From contig NC_016041.1 in assembly GCF_000226565.1 (NCBI RefSeq), forward strand, positions 3,038,001-3,102,000: a DNA stretch of 64,000 bases, in the 5' to 3' direction. Numbering within the stretch: position 1 is the first letter of the stretch; the number at the start of each line of letters is the position of its first letter. The position numbers were made by a program, and so were the translations under genes. The notes beneath the pieces were generated by a model. That model saw only the letters and a list, made by a program, of their open reading frames with translations. It was not told the origin of the DNA and did no database searches. Below, piece by piece: positions 37,298 to 47,600 of the stretch. Origin of the DNA: Glaciecola nitratireducens FR1064. Its GTDB lineage: Bacteria; Pseudomonadota; Gammaproteobacteria; Enterobacterales; Alteromonadaceae.

Positions 37298-38137
37298 ATG
37301 AAATTAGAAGCAGTTGACTTTACCGCGCCCGACGCCCAGCAAAAATTTGTTGAATCTTTGCGCCAAACCGGCTTTGGTGTGTTGAAAAATCACCCTATAT
37401 CGCAAGACAGCGTGGCAAGTATTTATGCTAATTGGCAGGCGTTTTTTAACAGTGAAGAAAAACAGTCATACTTGTATAACAAAGATAAGCAAGACGGATT
37501 TTTTCCGCAAAGCGTGTCTGAAGTTGCAAAAGGCTTTAAGAAGAAAGACATTAAAGAATACTTCCACTTTTATCCTTGGGGCCAGTGCCCTGAAGAACTA
37601 AGAGATGAGTTAAGTGATTATTACAAAAACACCTCTAGTTTAGCCGCTCAATTATTGAATTGGATAGAGCAAGAGTCACCAGCAGAAGTCAGTAAGCACT
37701 ACAGTATGCCGCTATCGCAAATGATAGATGGAAGCGATCAAACGCTATTACGAGTGTTGCATTATCCGCCACTAGCAGGCGATGAAGAAGCTGACGCTAT
37801 TCGTGCTGCCGCGCATGAAGATATTAACTTAATCACGCTATTGCCTGCTGCGAATGAGCCCGGCTTACAGGTAAAAGCACTCGACGGCAGTTGGTTAGAT
37901 GTACCCTGTGACTTTGGTAACTTGATTGTCAATATTGGTGACATGCTGCAAGAAGCTTCAGGTCATTACTTCCCGTCAACCACTCACCGAGTAATAAACC
38001 CGGAAGGTACTGACGTGACCAAATCGCGCATTTCGTTACCCTTATTTTTGCATCCGCGTCCTGATGTTAAATTGTCTGAACGTCATACAGCTGGAACCTA
38101 CCTTACAGAACGCTTAACTGAGCTAGGCGTACTTTAA
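37298..38137 (+). CDS. isopenicillin N synthase-like 2OG-Fe(II) oxygenase
   Basis: A 279-residue non-heme iron dioxygenase of the IPNS/ACC oxidase-like family. The iron triad is His173, Asp175 (HEDINLITLL) and His230 (THRVINP); Arg244 and Ser246 (SRISLP) form the 2-oxoglutarate site. The length is usual for proteobacterial members of unknown substrate. It lies 27 nt after nupC, in the same unit, so the substrate might be a nucleoside-related or amino acid metabolite; this is inference only. Confidence 0.87.
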   Translation: MKLEAVDFTAPDAQQKFVESLRQTGFGVLKNHPISQDSVASIYANWQAFFNSEEKQSYLYNKDKQDGFFPQSVSEVAKGFKKKDIKEYFHFYPWGQCPEELRDELSDYYKNTSSLAAQLLNWIEQESPAEVSKHYSMPLSQMIDGSDQTLLRVLHYPPLAGDEEADAIRAAAHEDINLITLLPAANEPGLQVKALDGSWLDVPCDFGNLIVNIGDMLQEASGHYFPSTTHRVINPEGTDVTKSRISLPLFLHPRPDVKLSERHTAGTYLTERLTELGVL

Positions 38138-38186
38138 GGGTCATAATTGCGAACAGGCTTTCGAACAAGAAAGTGATACCTCTTTG

Positions 38187-38217
38187 AAAAAATCAGCTTA
38201 TGAAGCTGATTTTTTTG
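38187..38217. terminator. bidirectional terminator after the oxygenase gene
   Basis: AAAAAATCAGCTT and AAGCTGATTTTTT form a perfect stem with an ATG loop, with T-runs on both sides. It ends the udk-nupC-oxygenase unit and the opposing TPR gene. Confidence 0.88.
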
Positions 38218-38252
38218 TTTGTGATACTCTATTACTTCGGTAAAAAACTTAG

Positions 38253-39455
38253 TCAATTAATATGAGCAGAAGCAATGAAGTTTGAGAGTGCGGTTAATTT
38301 ATTCACATAAATGTCCGCGACTTTGCTTTTCCCCGCCTTCTTTTTAGCTGTATTTAGAAGACGTTTTGAATTTTTAAAATCACCTTTTTCAAAATAGACA
38401 GACGCTAGGCCCAAGTAAAACTCATGCTGATTACGATTCAATCTAATCGCTCTTTCGTAATGATGAATGCTACTTTCAAAGCGACCTTTTTCTCTATCAA
38501 CTTCTGCGAGCATTTGATGGTAGAACGGGTTTTCATTTCGTTTTGCGTCTAGTCTTCGGTTAATATCAGAGGCTGCTTTGACGTTACCTAAATGTTTCTG
38601 CAATATCGCTAAATTTTCCCATGCAGTATTATAATCCTTATCGAGTCTGATGGCCTTTTGGTATGCGTTCATGGCAAAATCATAAAGCCCTATTTTGCGA
38701 TAAAGCAGTCCTAAATTCACCCATGCGCCAGGGTAGCCATCATCCGCCAATATAGATTCTCGAAAGTATGCATAAGCCAAGTCATTGTTTTTCTTCATCA
38801 GCGCTTCTGCGCCCTTGTTGTTATAAAACATAGCAAGGACAACGGGTACTGAGGCATCACGACTTATAAATTGGTCGGCACCGCTTACTGGATCAAAATC
38901 AACGACAAAACTTTTCTCGAACAACACCTTCTTATTCGCTCTATTATTCGATTTAATGCGTAAATTAATGTGCCCATTTAGTATCGAGTATCCAGCTCGC
39001 CGGGTCCAATATTCAGGTATGTCGATTATCTGAAACTCGCTTATAAAGCCAGCCTCTCTTGCCATCGAAAATGTCATTATCGACAGCGACAAGCAGTTTG
39101 CGGAAGCATTTTGAAAGGTATCACTTGCAATAGTATTTGCGGAAGCGGTGTAGATCAAATCCAGCTCGGATCGCGAGAAAATACGACGTATCAACATTTT
39201 GATATTGTCTTCGTCAGAGTGAAGACCTTGCGTTGCTTTCGCAACAAAAGCTTTGGCATCGTCATCTAATGCAAATATTTCGCGGGCTTGTTCAATTGGG
39301 TATGCGCGAAAGTGGGGAAAGGCATCATCTTTGAGATATTCTTCAGCGGGCAATAAATCAGTATTTTTATGCAGTGTTGCAGCACATCCCGAGCCGAATA
39401 AACTAAAAAATAACACAAGCAACATTAAACGAGTAGATTGAAAAGAAACACTCAT
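38253..39455 (-). CDS. transglutaminase-like/TPR lipoprotein
   Basis: A 400-residue envelope protein. A hydrophobic signal (about 9-20) ends in an atypical lipobox GSGC (Cys24). Residues 60-200 hold a transglutaminase-like core with plausible triad Cys121 (ANCLSLS), His162 (NGHINLRI) and Asp186/188 (VDFDP). The rest is a run of about four to five TPR units (from about 215 to 380). It starts at ATG 39455 with AGGAG 8 nt upstream; a GTG three codons earlier is less likely. Proteins of this layout occur in marine gammaproteobacteria without assigned roles; a scaffold or peptide-processing role is possible. Confidence 0.8.
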   Translation of the reverse strand: MSVSFQSTRLMLLVLFFSLFGSGCAATLHKNTDLLPAEEYLKDDAFPHFRAYPIEQAREIFALDDDAKAFVAKATQGLHSDEDNIKMLIRRIFSRSELDLIYTASANTIASDTFQNASANCLSLSIMTFSMAREAGFISEFQIIDIPEYWTRRAGYSILNGHINLRIKSNNRANKKVLFEKSFVVDFDPVSGADQFISRDASVPVVLAMFYNNKGAEALMKKNNDLAYAYFRESILADDGYPGAWVNLGLLYRKIGLYDFAMNAYQKAIRLDKDYNTAWENLAILQKHLGNVKAASDINRRLDAKRNENPFYHQMLAEVDREKGRFESSIHHYERAIRLNRNQHEFYLGLASVYFEKGDFKNSKRLLNTAKKKAGKSKVADIYVNKLTALSNFIASAHIN

Positions 39456-39606
39456 AAAGCGCACTCCTAAGTATATCTCTATTTTAATATTAGCTCATAA
39501 AAGCAATAAGCGTGATTTTATTTAACGAGAAAGCATCAGGCGACAGTTATTGCTAAAAATGTTCGTTATTCCGTGTGCTAACGTTTAGAAGCCGCTGAAA
39601 ACTCTA

Positions 39607-40278
39607 CTATTCACCTATGGTATAGACTCTAATCGCTTTGGTGTGCGCTAAATCAGAAAGAGGCGCTGATGTCTGTTTATCGAACTTATACCACTGCGCA
39701 AAAGCAAGCGAGAGCGTAGCGACCGCGTCATCCAATGCGTTATGATTTGGTGCTTCAGGAAAACCATAGCGCTGGCGACATTGCTCGAGCGTAACAGCCC
39801 CTTGCTTAACCATATCCTGAGTTTTATTTAGAAAGTAAAGTTCAAGCAGCATGGTGTCGATAGTCGTTATTTGGGTCTCTGGGATCCCTAAACTTTTGGC
39901 GACTCTGTCTAACACTTGCATATCCAAAGAGGCATTGTGCAGCACCCAAACATGCGTGTTAGCGAATGCTTGTAATTGATCAATCACATTTTTAACATGC
40001 TCACCCTTCAATAAGTCTCTAGCGGTTAAACCATGGATGACAGGGCTTTGCTGTAAATCGCCTGAAGCACGCACAACGGTGTAAAATGCAGAGCTCAAAT
40101 CAATACTTTGATGCGTTCCGTTTACCCATCCAATAGACGTGATTTTAGCAATCGTAGTATCTAAACCGGTCAGCTCTAAATCGATAGATAAAAGAGGTGT
40201 GTCCTTAATAGGCATCGTTTTCCATTTATCTGGCAGCGTGGGTGCTCGCTTGAAAAGTTTAGAAAAGAGCGACGCCAT
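39607..40278 (-). CDS. DnaQ-like 3'-5' exonuclease (DEDDh)
   Basis: A 223-residue exonuclease-fold protein. Exo I motif with D33 and E35 (SIDLELTGLD), Exo II (VLHNASLDMQVLD) and Exo III with HNALDD give the DEDDh pattern. It lacks the polymerase-clamp features of DnaQ itself and is better called an exonuclease-like protein. The start overlaps the stop of the upstream cNMP/CBS/DUF294 gene (TAATG), so the two are coupled. This gene pair is usually found next to the acetate symporter locus. Confidence 0.88.
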   Translation of the reverse strand: MASLFSKLFKRAPTLPDKWKTMPIKDTPLLSIDLELTGLDTTIAKITSIGWVNGTHQSIDLSSAFYTVVRASGDLQQSPVIHGLTARDLLKGEHVKNVIDQLQAFANTHVWVLHNASLDMQVLDRVAKSLGIPETQITTIDTMLLELYFLNKTQDMVKQGAVTLEQCRQRYGFPEAPNHNALDDAVATLSLAFAQWYKFDKQTSAPLSDLAHTKAIRVYTIGE

Positions 40279-42110
40279 TACCCAATTCCACCTGAATATT
40301 TCAGAACAGCGGTTTGTTGGGCTCTGTGGATGGCTTGAAAGGCTGCCTTTAATTGGTGCTTTTCTATAGACGATAGATCGCTCACGCGAATAAAGTTATC
40401 CTGTACTTTATTGTTCAGCTGATGGCGCCAGCGTAGTCGATTTAAAAATAACCATATGTCTCGTAAATTTTTAATATCTTCTGATGAAACTCCGCAATCT
40501 GCGGGCAATGCATCCAACCTAGCGACCGTTGCCGGAATGCTAATTCCATTCGCTAGAGCATGAATTCGCACTAGATTATTGATAATGGCTATGGCTGTAT
40601 GCTTTAAATCAATACTGTCTTTTTCTTTTCTGTCTTTTGCAAAAACAAACTTTTGGAACATTGATAGCGGCACAGAACCTTCATTCGCCTGACGCGCTAG
40701 CGCAGCTAAGAACATCGACTGTTGGAACAGCGTTTTGCGCTCATCCTGCAAACGTGAAAACAAGCTTGCGTCACCTGCCGCAGCGCGAGCATCTAAGAAA
40801 ATATTAAACGATAGCATTGCTTCTGGTGTCGGTTCACGAACCCATGATTTCGATTGTTGAATCAATTCACTTAATGAATTACGCAACTTAGGATTAGACG
40901 CCATAATATTTCCATCGCATAATTTTATGCCACACTTTCCCAAGCCTAAACACACATATTGCGCCATTTTTTCGAAATAGACGGCTTGCTCTTCATTAGG
41001 CTCTTCAGCCAATAACAGGGAATTATCTTGGTCAGATCCCATTGTTTGGTCTTCCCGCGCCTGAGAGCCATACACTATCCAACAATAAGGCATGGGTGCT
41101 TGACCGTTTTGTTGCTGAAAAAAAGTGATTAATTTACGCGTCATGACATCGGTCGCTTGTGAGAGCACCTTGCCTACAATATCGAAATCACCGGGACGTT
41201 TCGCGCTCGATGCAAAATAATGCGGTAGTTGCCAAGAACAACGCGTGAGTTCATACAAATTATTCGCTTTTGAAATATCACTGATCACAAATAAAACATT
41301 GTTGCGCTGCTGTTTAAAAATGTCTGTTGCAGTAATCATCCCTATCGGTTTATTAGTAATTTCGTCCAATACCGGCAGGTGATTAATCGACTTTTCATTC
41401 ATTATACAAACCGCATCAAACAAGGTTTTATTCTTGGTTAGATAAGCCGGATTTTCAGTCATTATTTGCTTCACCGGCAGTTGCATATTAAGACCAACTG
41501 CTACTACCCGATTGCGCAAATCGCGGTCGGTGATAATGCCCATTAGCTTGTTATTTTCGATGATCAGCACTGATGAAATATGCTTTTCGCTCATCAACGC
41601 GCCTGCGCTTTGTATAGAGTCCGTTTGGGAAATAGTGATTGGCAGCGTTTCCGCTACTTCAAAGAGGGGTTTATGCAGCCACATTGAGTTTGAATCTGTT
41701 ACAGCATCATGCTGCAGAACGTCATCCTTGGCGGCATTAAAAAACTGGCTAATTTTAGGATGGGTCATGGCTTTGTCAAACCACTCTTTAGGCATACACA
41801 AAACTAGGCCGGGGCTTTCTACTGTGACATTTAGCTTATAATTTACGTTATCGAGCAATGCGGCATAACCAAAATAATCGCCGTCACTCAAGTGCTTCAG
41901 CGCACCATCACAATCCTTTATTGAAAACTGTCCGCTTTGAATCAAATAAAGCGAGTTTTTATGCGTTGCGAGCATCTCCTCTTGGTTTTCAGCCGCAAGG
42001 TAAATAATGTGAGAATGTCGAGCAATATCATGCAGCTGCTCGATATCTAAGACATCAAAAGGCCCTGACTGTTGGAGGAAATCAGTCACCTGTTGTGGCA
42101 CGGCTGTCAT
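40278..42110 (-). CDS. cNMP-binding, CBS and DUF294 nucleotidyltransferase-like protein
   Basis: A 610-residue signalling protein: cyclic-nucleotide-binding-like domain (about 15-130), two CBS domains (about 155-275), a DUF294 nucleotidyltransferase-like domain with GS...SDxD (YGSQAREDQTMGSDQD, about 346-362) and a DUF294 C-terminal helical domain (about 470-600). It probably senses nucleotides and modifies or regulates a protein partner; in relatives it is genomically tied to the acetate symporter. AAAGGAG lies 6 nt before the ATG. The MITE-like element sits immediately upstream of this gene. Confidence 0.9.
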   Translation of the reverse strand: MTAVPQQVTDFLQQSGPFDVLDIEQLHDIARHSHIIYLAAENQEEMLATHKNSLYLIQSGQFSIKDCDGALKHLSDGDYFGYAALLDNVNYKLNVTVESPGLVLCMPKEWFDKAMTHPKISQFFNAAKDDVLQHDAVTDSNSMWLHKPLFEVAETLPITISQTDSIQSAGALMSEKHISSVLIIENNKLMGIITDRDLRNRVVAVGLNMQLPVKQIMTENPAYLTKNKTLFDAVCIMNEKSINHLPVLDEITNKPIGMITATDIFKQQRNNVLFVISDISKANNLYELTRCSWQLPHYFASSAKRPGDFDIVGKVLSQATDVMTRKLITFFQQQNGQAPMPYCWIVYGSQAREDQTMGSDQDNSLLLAEEPNEEQAVYFEKMAQYVCLGLGKCGIKLCDGNIMASNPKLRNSLSELIQQSKSWVREPTPEAMLSFNIFLDARAAAGDASLFSRLQDERKTLFQQSMFLAALARQANEGSVPLSMFQKFVFAKDRKEKDSIDLKHTAIAIINNLVRIHALANGISIPATVARLDALPADCGVSSEDIKNLRDIWLFLNRLRWRHQLNNKVQDNFIRVSDLSSIEKHQLKAAFQAIHRAQQTAVLKYSGGIG

Positions 42111-42132
42111 AGTTCACTCCTTTGGGAGGTGG

Positions 42133-42295
42133 TAAGTATAAGATTATTTCTCTGTGAGGGGCCCTATCGCATAATGAAGACTTCAATCGCCAGGGATGGC
42201 GATTGTAAGCGGGCCAGGGATGGCCTGACGCGCCAGCGTCACAGCGGTCTTCATTATGCGATAGGGCCCCTCACAGAGAAATAATCTTATACTTA
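42133..42295. mobile_element. MITE-like element with 49-bp perfect terminal inverted repeats
   Basis: The left arm 42133-42181 (beginning TAAGTATAAGATTATTTCTC) is the exact reverse complement of the right arm 42247-42295, with no mismatch over 49 bp. The ends read TA...TA, consistent with a TA target as used by IS630/Tc1-type transposases. The 65-bp core carries three hairpins: 42185-42204, 42212-42225 and 42226-42241. The first two share the 10-mer CCAGGGATGG. No protein is encoded that I would accept; it must be mobilised in trans if at all. It lies between the actP terminator and the DUF294-protein gene start. Confidence 0.85.
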
Positions 42296-42322
42296 ATATC
42301 GGGGCTTGTCGTTTTCAGTGAT

Positions 42323-42349
42323 AAAAAAGCCCAGCGTTGCTGGGCTTTT
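42323..42349 (-). terminator. intrinsic terminator for the symporter operon
   Basis: AAAAGCCCAGC and GCTGGGCTTTT form a perfect 11-bp stem with a GTT loop; the minus strand continues with TTTTTT. It lies 16 nt beyond the symporter stop. Confidence 0.9.
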
Positions 42350-42364
42350 CAGTGTTACATCTTA

Positions 42365-44077
42365 TTAGTGCCCAGTTGCGGCACCAGCTCCTTTAGGGAA
42401 ACGAATGCTTTCAACAAGATCTTGAATTTCTTGTGGTGCATCATCTGTAAATTTGAATACTACATAAGCAACGACAAAGTTAATTATCATACCAATAGTA
42501 CCAATACCTTCTGGAGAGATTCCGAACAACCAGTTGTCAGGTTTATTCATTTCAGGGCTAACGAACTTGAAGTATATGATATACGCAGCGGTGAACACGA
42601 TACCCGTAATCATCCCTGAGATAGCACCTTTATCATTCATACGCTTGCTGAATATACCCATGATAATCACTGGGAAGAAACTTGAAGCAGCAAGACCGAA
42701 GGCAAAGGCGACTATCGCGGCCACAAAGTCTGGCGGATTGATGCCAAAGTAACCGGCTATTAGAATAGCTACCCCCGCTGCTATTCGCGCAGACAATAGC
42801 TCCTTCTTATCGGTAATATCCGGCATCAAATTTCGTTTGAGTAAATCATGCGAAACCGATGTCGAGATAACCAATAGCAAGCCTGCTGACGTTGACAAGG
42901 CAGCAGCAACACCACCTGCGGCAACTAATGCAATTACCCAAGCAGGTAGATTCGCAATTTCAGGATTCGCTAATACCATGATGTCACGGTCAATCGTCAT
43001 CTCACTGCGTGGATCATCTTTTTGAGCATAGAACATTTTACCGTCGCCGTTCTTGTCATCATGAGAGATAAGATTGGTTTTTTCCCAGTTCTCAATCCAA
43101 CTTGGTCTTTCAGCGTAAGACATACCTTGGCCTTCTGGACCGTTGATAGTCTCAATCATGTTTACACGAGCGAATGCAGCGAGTGCAGGAGCTGTAGTGT
43201 AAAGGATAGCGATAAAGGCTAATGCCCAACCAGCACTCTTACGCGCATCACTTACTTTAGGAACAGTGAAGAAACGCACAATTACGTGTGGTAAACCTGC
43301 AGTACCGACCATAAGAGCGAAAGTAATACAGAAAATATCTAAATACGATTTAGTGTTTGACGTGTATTCGTTAAATCCTAAGTCAGTTGACAACATATCC
43401 AATTTTTCGAGCAAGAACATGCCGGAACCATCAGCTAAAGTAGCACCGAAACCAGTTTGTGGTAACACGTGACCTGTGAGCATGATTGAGATGAAGACTG
43501 CTGGTACTAAGTAAGCAAAGATGAGGACGCAGAATTGAGCAACCTGAGTATAAGTAATGCCTTTCATGCCGCCAAGTACTGTGTAGAAGAAAACCACACC
43601 CATACCAATAACAACACCCAGCCAAAGCTCAACTTCTAAGAAGCGACTGAATACAACACCAACACCACGCATCTGTCCAATTACGTATGTGAAACACACG
43701 AAAATAGCACAAATTACAGCAACCGTTCTTGCTGTTTGTGAGTAGTATCGATCGCCGATGAAGTCTGGCACTGTAAACTTACCGAACTTACGCAAATAAG
43801 GTGCTAAACATAGTGCGAGTAATACGTAGCCGCCTGTCCAACCCATTAAGTACACTGCACCGTCATAACCCATGAAAGACACTAAGCCTGCCATAGAAAT
43901 AAACGACGCTGCTGACATCCAATCGGCTGCCGTTGCCATACCGTTCAGTACTGGATGAACACCGCCACCAGCAATATAGAAGTCGTTAGTCGATCCTGCA
44001 CGCGCCCACACGGCGATGCCCATGTAGAGCAAAAATGATGCCCCAACAATAATAAATGTTAATACTTGTACACTCAT
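42365..44077 (-). CDS. actP: sodium/acetate symporter large subunit (VC_2705-type, ActP-like)
   Basis: A 570-residue sodium:solute symporter with about 13 hydrophobic segments. The N-terminal FYIAGGGVHPVLNGMATAADWMSAASFISMAG and the mid-protein core match ActP/VC_2705-type acetate transporters. It is preceded by its small partner DUF4212 with a 3-nt gap, as in the two-subunit subfamily. It imports acetate (and perhaps pyruvate or propionate) for Acs. GAGAGGA overlaps the upstream stop. The gene symbol follows common usage for the family. Confidence 0.92.
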   Translation of the reverse strand: MSVQVLTFIIVGASFLLYMGIAVWARAGSTNDFYIAGGGVHPVLNGMATAADWMSAASFISMAGLVSFMGYDGAVYLMGWTGGYVLLALCLAPYLRKFGKFTVPDFIGDRYYSQTARTVAVICAIFVCFTYVIGQMRGVGVVFSRFLEVELWLGVVIGMGVVFFYTVLGGMKGITYTQVAQFCVLIFAYLVPAVFISIMLTGHVLPQTGFGATLADGSGMFLLEKLDMLSTDLGFNEYTSNTKSYLDIFCITFALMVGTAGLPHVIVRFFTVPKVSDARKSAGWALAFIAILYTTAPALAAFARVNMIETINGPEGQGMSYAERPSWIENWEKTNLISHDDKNGDGKMFYAQKDDPRSEMTIDRDIMVLANPEIANLPAWVIALVAAGGVAAALSTSAGLLLVISTSVSHDLLKRNLMPDITDKKELLSARIAAGVAILIAGYFGINPPDFVAAIVAFAFGLAASSFFPVIIMGIFSKRMNDKGAISGMITGIVFTAAYIIYFKFVSPEMNKPDNWLFGISPEGIGTIGMIINFVVAYVVFKFTDDAPQEIQDLVESIRFPKGAGAATGH

Positions 44078-44080
44078 GAG

Positions 44081-44347
44081 TTATTCCTCTCCCACGCCGT
44101 ATTTTTTATCTAAGTCGTTCATTTTCTTCATGTAGATGAAAATAATTGCGACAAAAACGTATATTGAGCCCTGTTGTGCAAACCAAAAACCAAGTTTAAA
44201 CCCGAAAAACTGGATTTGATTTAAGACCTCAACGAAAATAATGCCGGCGCCAAACGAGACGACGAACCACACTATGAGAAGTTTAAACAGGAGAGATAAA
44301 TTCTCTTTCCAGTAAGCCTTCTGATCCCCTTCATTTTTAAAAGCCAT
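44081..44347 (-). CDS. DUF4212 symporter small subunit
   Basis: An 88-residue protein with two hydrophobic segments (about 20-45 and 52-75), the DUF4212 family, which forms the small subunit of VC_2705-type symporters. The start at 44347 (MAFKNEGDQKAYW) has GAGG 9 nt upstream; a TTG six codons earlier is in frame but lacks a box. It is the first gene of the symporter operon, divergent from the CrbS-like kinase. Confidence 0.9.
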   Translation of the reverse strand: MAFKNEGDQKAYWKENLSLLFKLLIVWFVVSFGAGIIFVEVLNQIQFFGFKLGFWFAQQGSIYVFVAIIFIYMKKMNDLDKKYGVGEE

Positions 44348-44530
44348 CTTTGCGTTCCTCAGCAAGTTAATAAGATGTGTTCGTTTAACATTTTGCTAAC
44401 GTAAACCTTTGCTGGCTGTGGTGTTCGCTATCAATTCTTATAGAAGTTTGAGCCAAACCACTGCAAAACCTGACATTAGCACTGTTAGGCATACTGTATA
44501 TGTTCACAAAAAAAGGTAAAATGAGACGAT

Positions 44531-44551
44531 GGTCTTAGGGGTCGTAGACCA
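44531..44551. promoter_or_regulatory. candidate CrbR operator in the symporter/kinase divergent region
   Basis: Read on the minus strand this is TGGTCTACGACCCCTAAGACC, an imperfect inverted repeat. The same half-sites TGGTCTA and TAAGAC recur upstream of acs at 57470-57482, without the central 7 nt. It lies about 185 nt before the DUF4212 gene and about 50 nt before the kinase gene. That the site binds CrbR is inference. Confidence 0.4.
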
Positions 44552-44602
44552 CTCATAGAATATGATACGGTTTGAATTGTTAAACGTTTGTTAGGAAAAC
44601 AT

Positions 44603-47600
44603 ATGTCATTGGGATGGCTTGCTCTCGCACTAATTTATCTTTGTTTGCTGTTTTGGATTGCAAAGTGGGGTGATCGTAATACGCCAACCTCCAGATGGCT
44701 CACTTCAACTCCCTTAGTTTATTCTCTTGCTTTGGGCATTTATTGCACGGCGTGGACATTTTTCGGTGCCGTAGGACAAGCCAGTCGAGACAACTGGTTA
44801 TATTTGCCAATATTGTTAGGCCCCATTATTGTTTATGTGGTGTTTTATCGATTTATACGTAAGTTAATTTTGGTAAGTAAAAAGCAACATATCAGTACGA
44901 TCGCCGACTTTATCAGTGCTCGGTATGGCAAGCGTCAAGTTGTCGCTCTTCTCGTTACCATAATTGCCTTGCTCGCCACAATTCCTTATATAGCCCTTCA
45001 ACTGAAAGCGATTGGCTCACTATTTACATCCATATCTGAACAACAGCATTCAAATTTCGTTGTCGTGATCGCCACTGTGTTTATCGCTATTTTTGCGATG
45101 TATTTTGGCACTAAAAACACAGATGTAACCGAATACAGACGCGGTTTGATGCTGGCGATTTCCTTTGAGTCGTGCATAAAATTACTCGCTCTCGTGTTGG
45201 TTGCCATTGTTGCTTACCAATATTACGAAGCAAATCCAAGCAATGATATTTTTGTTGAATTTAAGTCTGACGAAGCGATTGGGACATTCTATTCTTTCAC
45301 CTTTTGGGCGCAAACACTGATGGCTGCAGCCGCTGTTATTTGTTTGCCAAGACAGTTTCACGTTGCCGTTGTTGATAATTTAAATCTAGAACATCTAAAA
45401 CAAGCACGCTGGGTCTTCCCTCTTTACTTACTCATTATAGCTTGCACCATTCCGGTTATTGCTGCCGCGGGCGATGCTATATTTAGTCAATCGGATATTA
45501 AGGCAGACAATTATGTTTTAGGCTTAGCGATATTATCTGAATCAATTGCTTTGCAAGTAATTGTTTTTATCGGTGGTTTGTCAGCGGCAACCGCAATGAT
45601 CATTGTTGCCACGCTCACCCTTAGCACAATGATAACCAATGACGTTATTTTACCGAAAATACTAGAACGGATATCCAGTCAAAAAACCAATAAAATAAGA
45701 CGTATAAAGCTGCTGCGCCGCATCATCATTTTTCTAATTTTAACACTCGCGTTTTTATATCAACAACAAATGACAAATGAAACGAGTTTAGCTTCCATTG
45801 GACTCTTAGCATTCTCCTTAGTGATTCATTTATTACCCAGCATCGTTGGAGGCTTATACTGGAAACGCGGCCACGCACATGGCGTATATGCGGGACTAGT
45901 CGCGGGAATTGTGGTTTGGACAATGTGGTTAATGCTGCCAATTCTCGGTGGTGCGTCAGCCGGCATTGATCAATCCGAATCACTCAGCCAAGCAGCCATG
46001 GTCAGCTTATTAGCCAATATTATTGCCTATATCACGTTTTCAATGATTACCAGCTCTCGCTTGATTGACAGAATACAGGCCGAAGCATTTGTGTCACCTG
46101 CCGATATTCGTTCTCCGCTGATATCCACGCAACCGCTAACGGTTACGGTAGATGACCTACATACTCTTATCTCTCGATTCAGCGGCGTAGAGCGATGTGA
46201 GCAGTTGTTTAACGACTATGCTAGACGCACTAATAAAGAAATGAGAATGCAAGACCCAGCGAACGACAGTTTCTTATCATTTTGCGAACGCGCACTGGGT
46301 GGAGTTGTCGGTTCTTCTAGCTCAAAAGCACTAATTGACAGCTTAGTAAGAGGTAAAAAGCTCGATATTTCGGAGGTAGTTAACTTCTTTGAAGAGAATG
46401 CACAGGCCGTAGAATTTAATATTAGCGCGTTAATGACCTCACTCGAAAACCTTGAGCAAGGTATAAGCGTGGTCGACAAAAACCTTAATTTAGTTGCCTG
46501 GAACAAAAGCTATGTTGATCTATTTAATTTTCCAGCGGAAATACTATCAGTTGGCATGCCAATAGAGAAATTAATCCGTTTTAACATTGCGCACAGTGAT
46601 GGTCCGCCAAGTGAAATTGAAATTCGCGTTCAAAAACGAATTGAACGCCTTAAATCAGGCCAAGCTCATAAATTTACGCGTAAGCGCGATGACGGCAGAG
46701 TGATTGAGACTATTGGCAATCCTCTACCCGGAGGCGGTTTCGTAACCAGTTTTCACGACATCACAGGACACGTAGAGTTACAGCAAGCTTTAGAAGAAAC
46801 CAATATTTCACTTGAACAGCGCGTGCGCAAAAGAACGGAAGAAGTACATTCAATTAACGCTGAGCTTAGACTAGAAATTGAACGCAGAAATGGTGCAGAA
46901 AAAGAGCTGATAAGAGCAAGACAGGAGGCTGAAAATGCCAATGCAAGTAAATCCAGATTCTTAGCATTGGCAAGTCACGACGTGCTGCAGCCACTGAATG
47001 CTGCAAAGCTCTATTTATCTGCTCTGCAGGAAACGAAGCTCGACGATGACACAGCTAAGATAATCAATAAACTAAATGACTCAGTCGTCTCAAGCGAAGC
47101 ATTGATAGGCACTATTCTGGATATTTCGCGATTAGATCAAGGCGAGTTGAAACCCTTTATTGAAACAGTCAATGTGGTTGAAACACTCACACCTATTATC
47201 AATGAAATGAGCATGAAAGCTGCAGAGAAGGGCTTGATATTTAAACACCGCGTACAAGAGGTGTGGATAAGGGCGGATAGAACTTATGTTTATCGCATCA
47301 TACAAAATTTGGTTTCAAACGCGGTTAAGTACACCCAATCAGGTAAGGTTCTACTAACGGCTAGAAAACAAAAAAACAGTGTGATTATTGAAGTTAGAGA
47401 CACCGGCATTGGCATTCCTACGCTTCAACAAGCCGCGATATTTAGTGATTTTTATCGTGTTGAAAACAGTAATGAACAAGGCATTGGTTTAGGTTTAGGC
47501 GTAGTAAAGCGTCTTTCACAGCAACTGCAATGCAGTATTAAAGTAATGTCAGAAGAAGGAAAAGGAAGCTGTTTTACCATCATGTTTGATTTAATTGACG

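Noticed and set aside
42072-42284. A 70-codon plus-strand open frame running through the inverted-repeat element
   Set aside because: It is the by-product of the MITE-like sequence and the antisense of the DUF294-protein gene start; composition is not protein-like and no ribosome site is seen.
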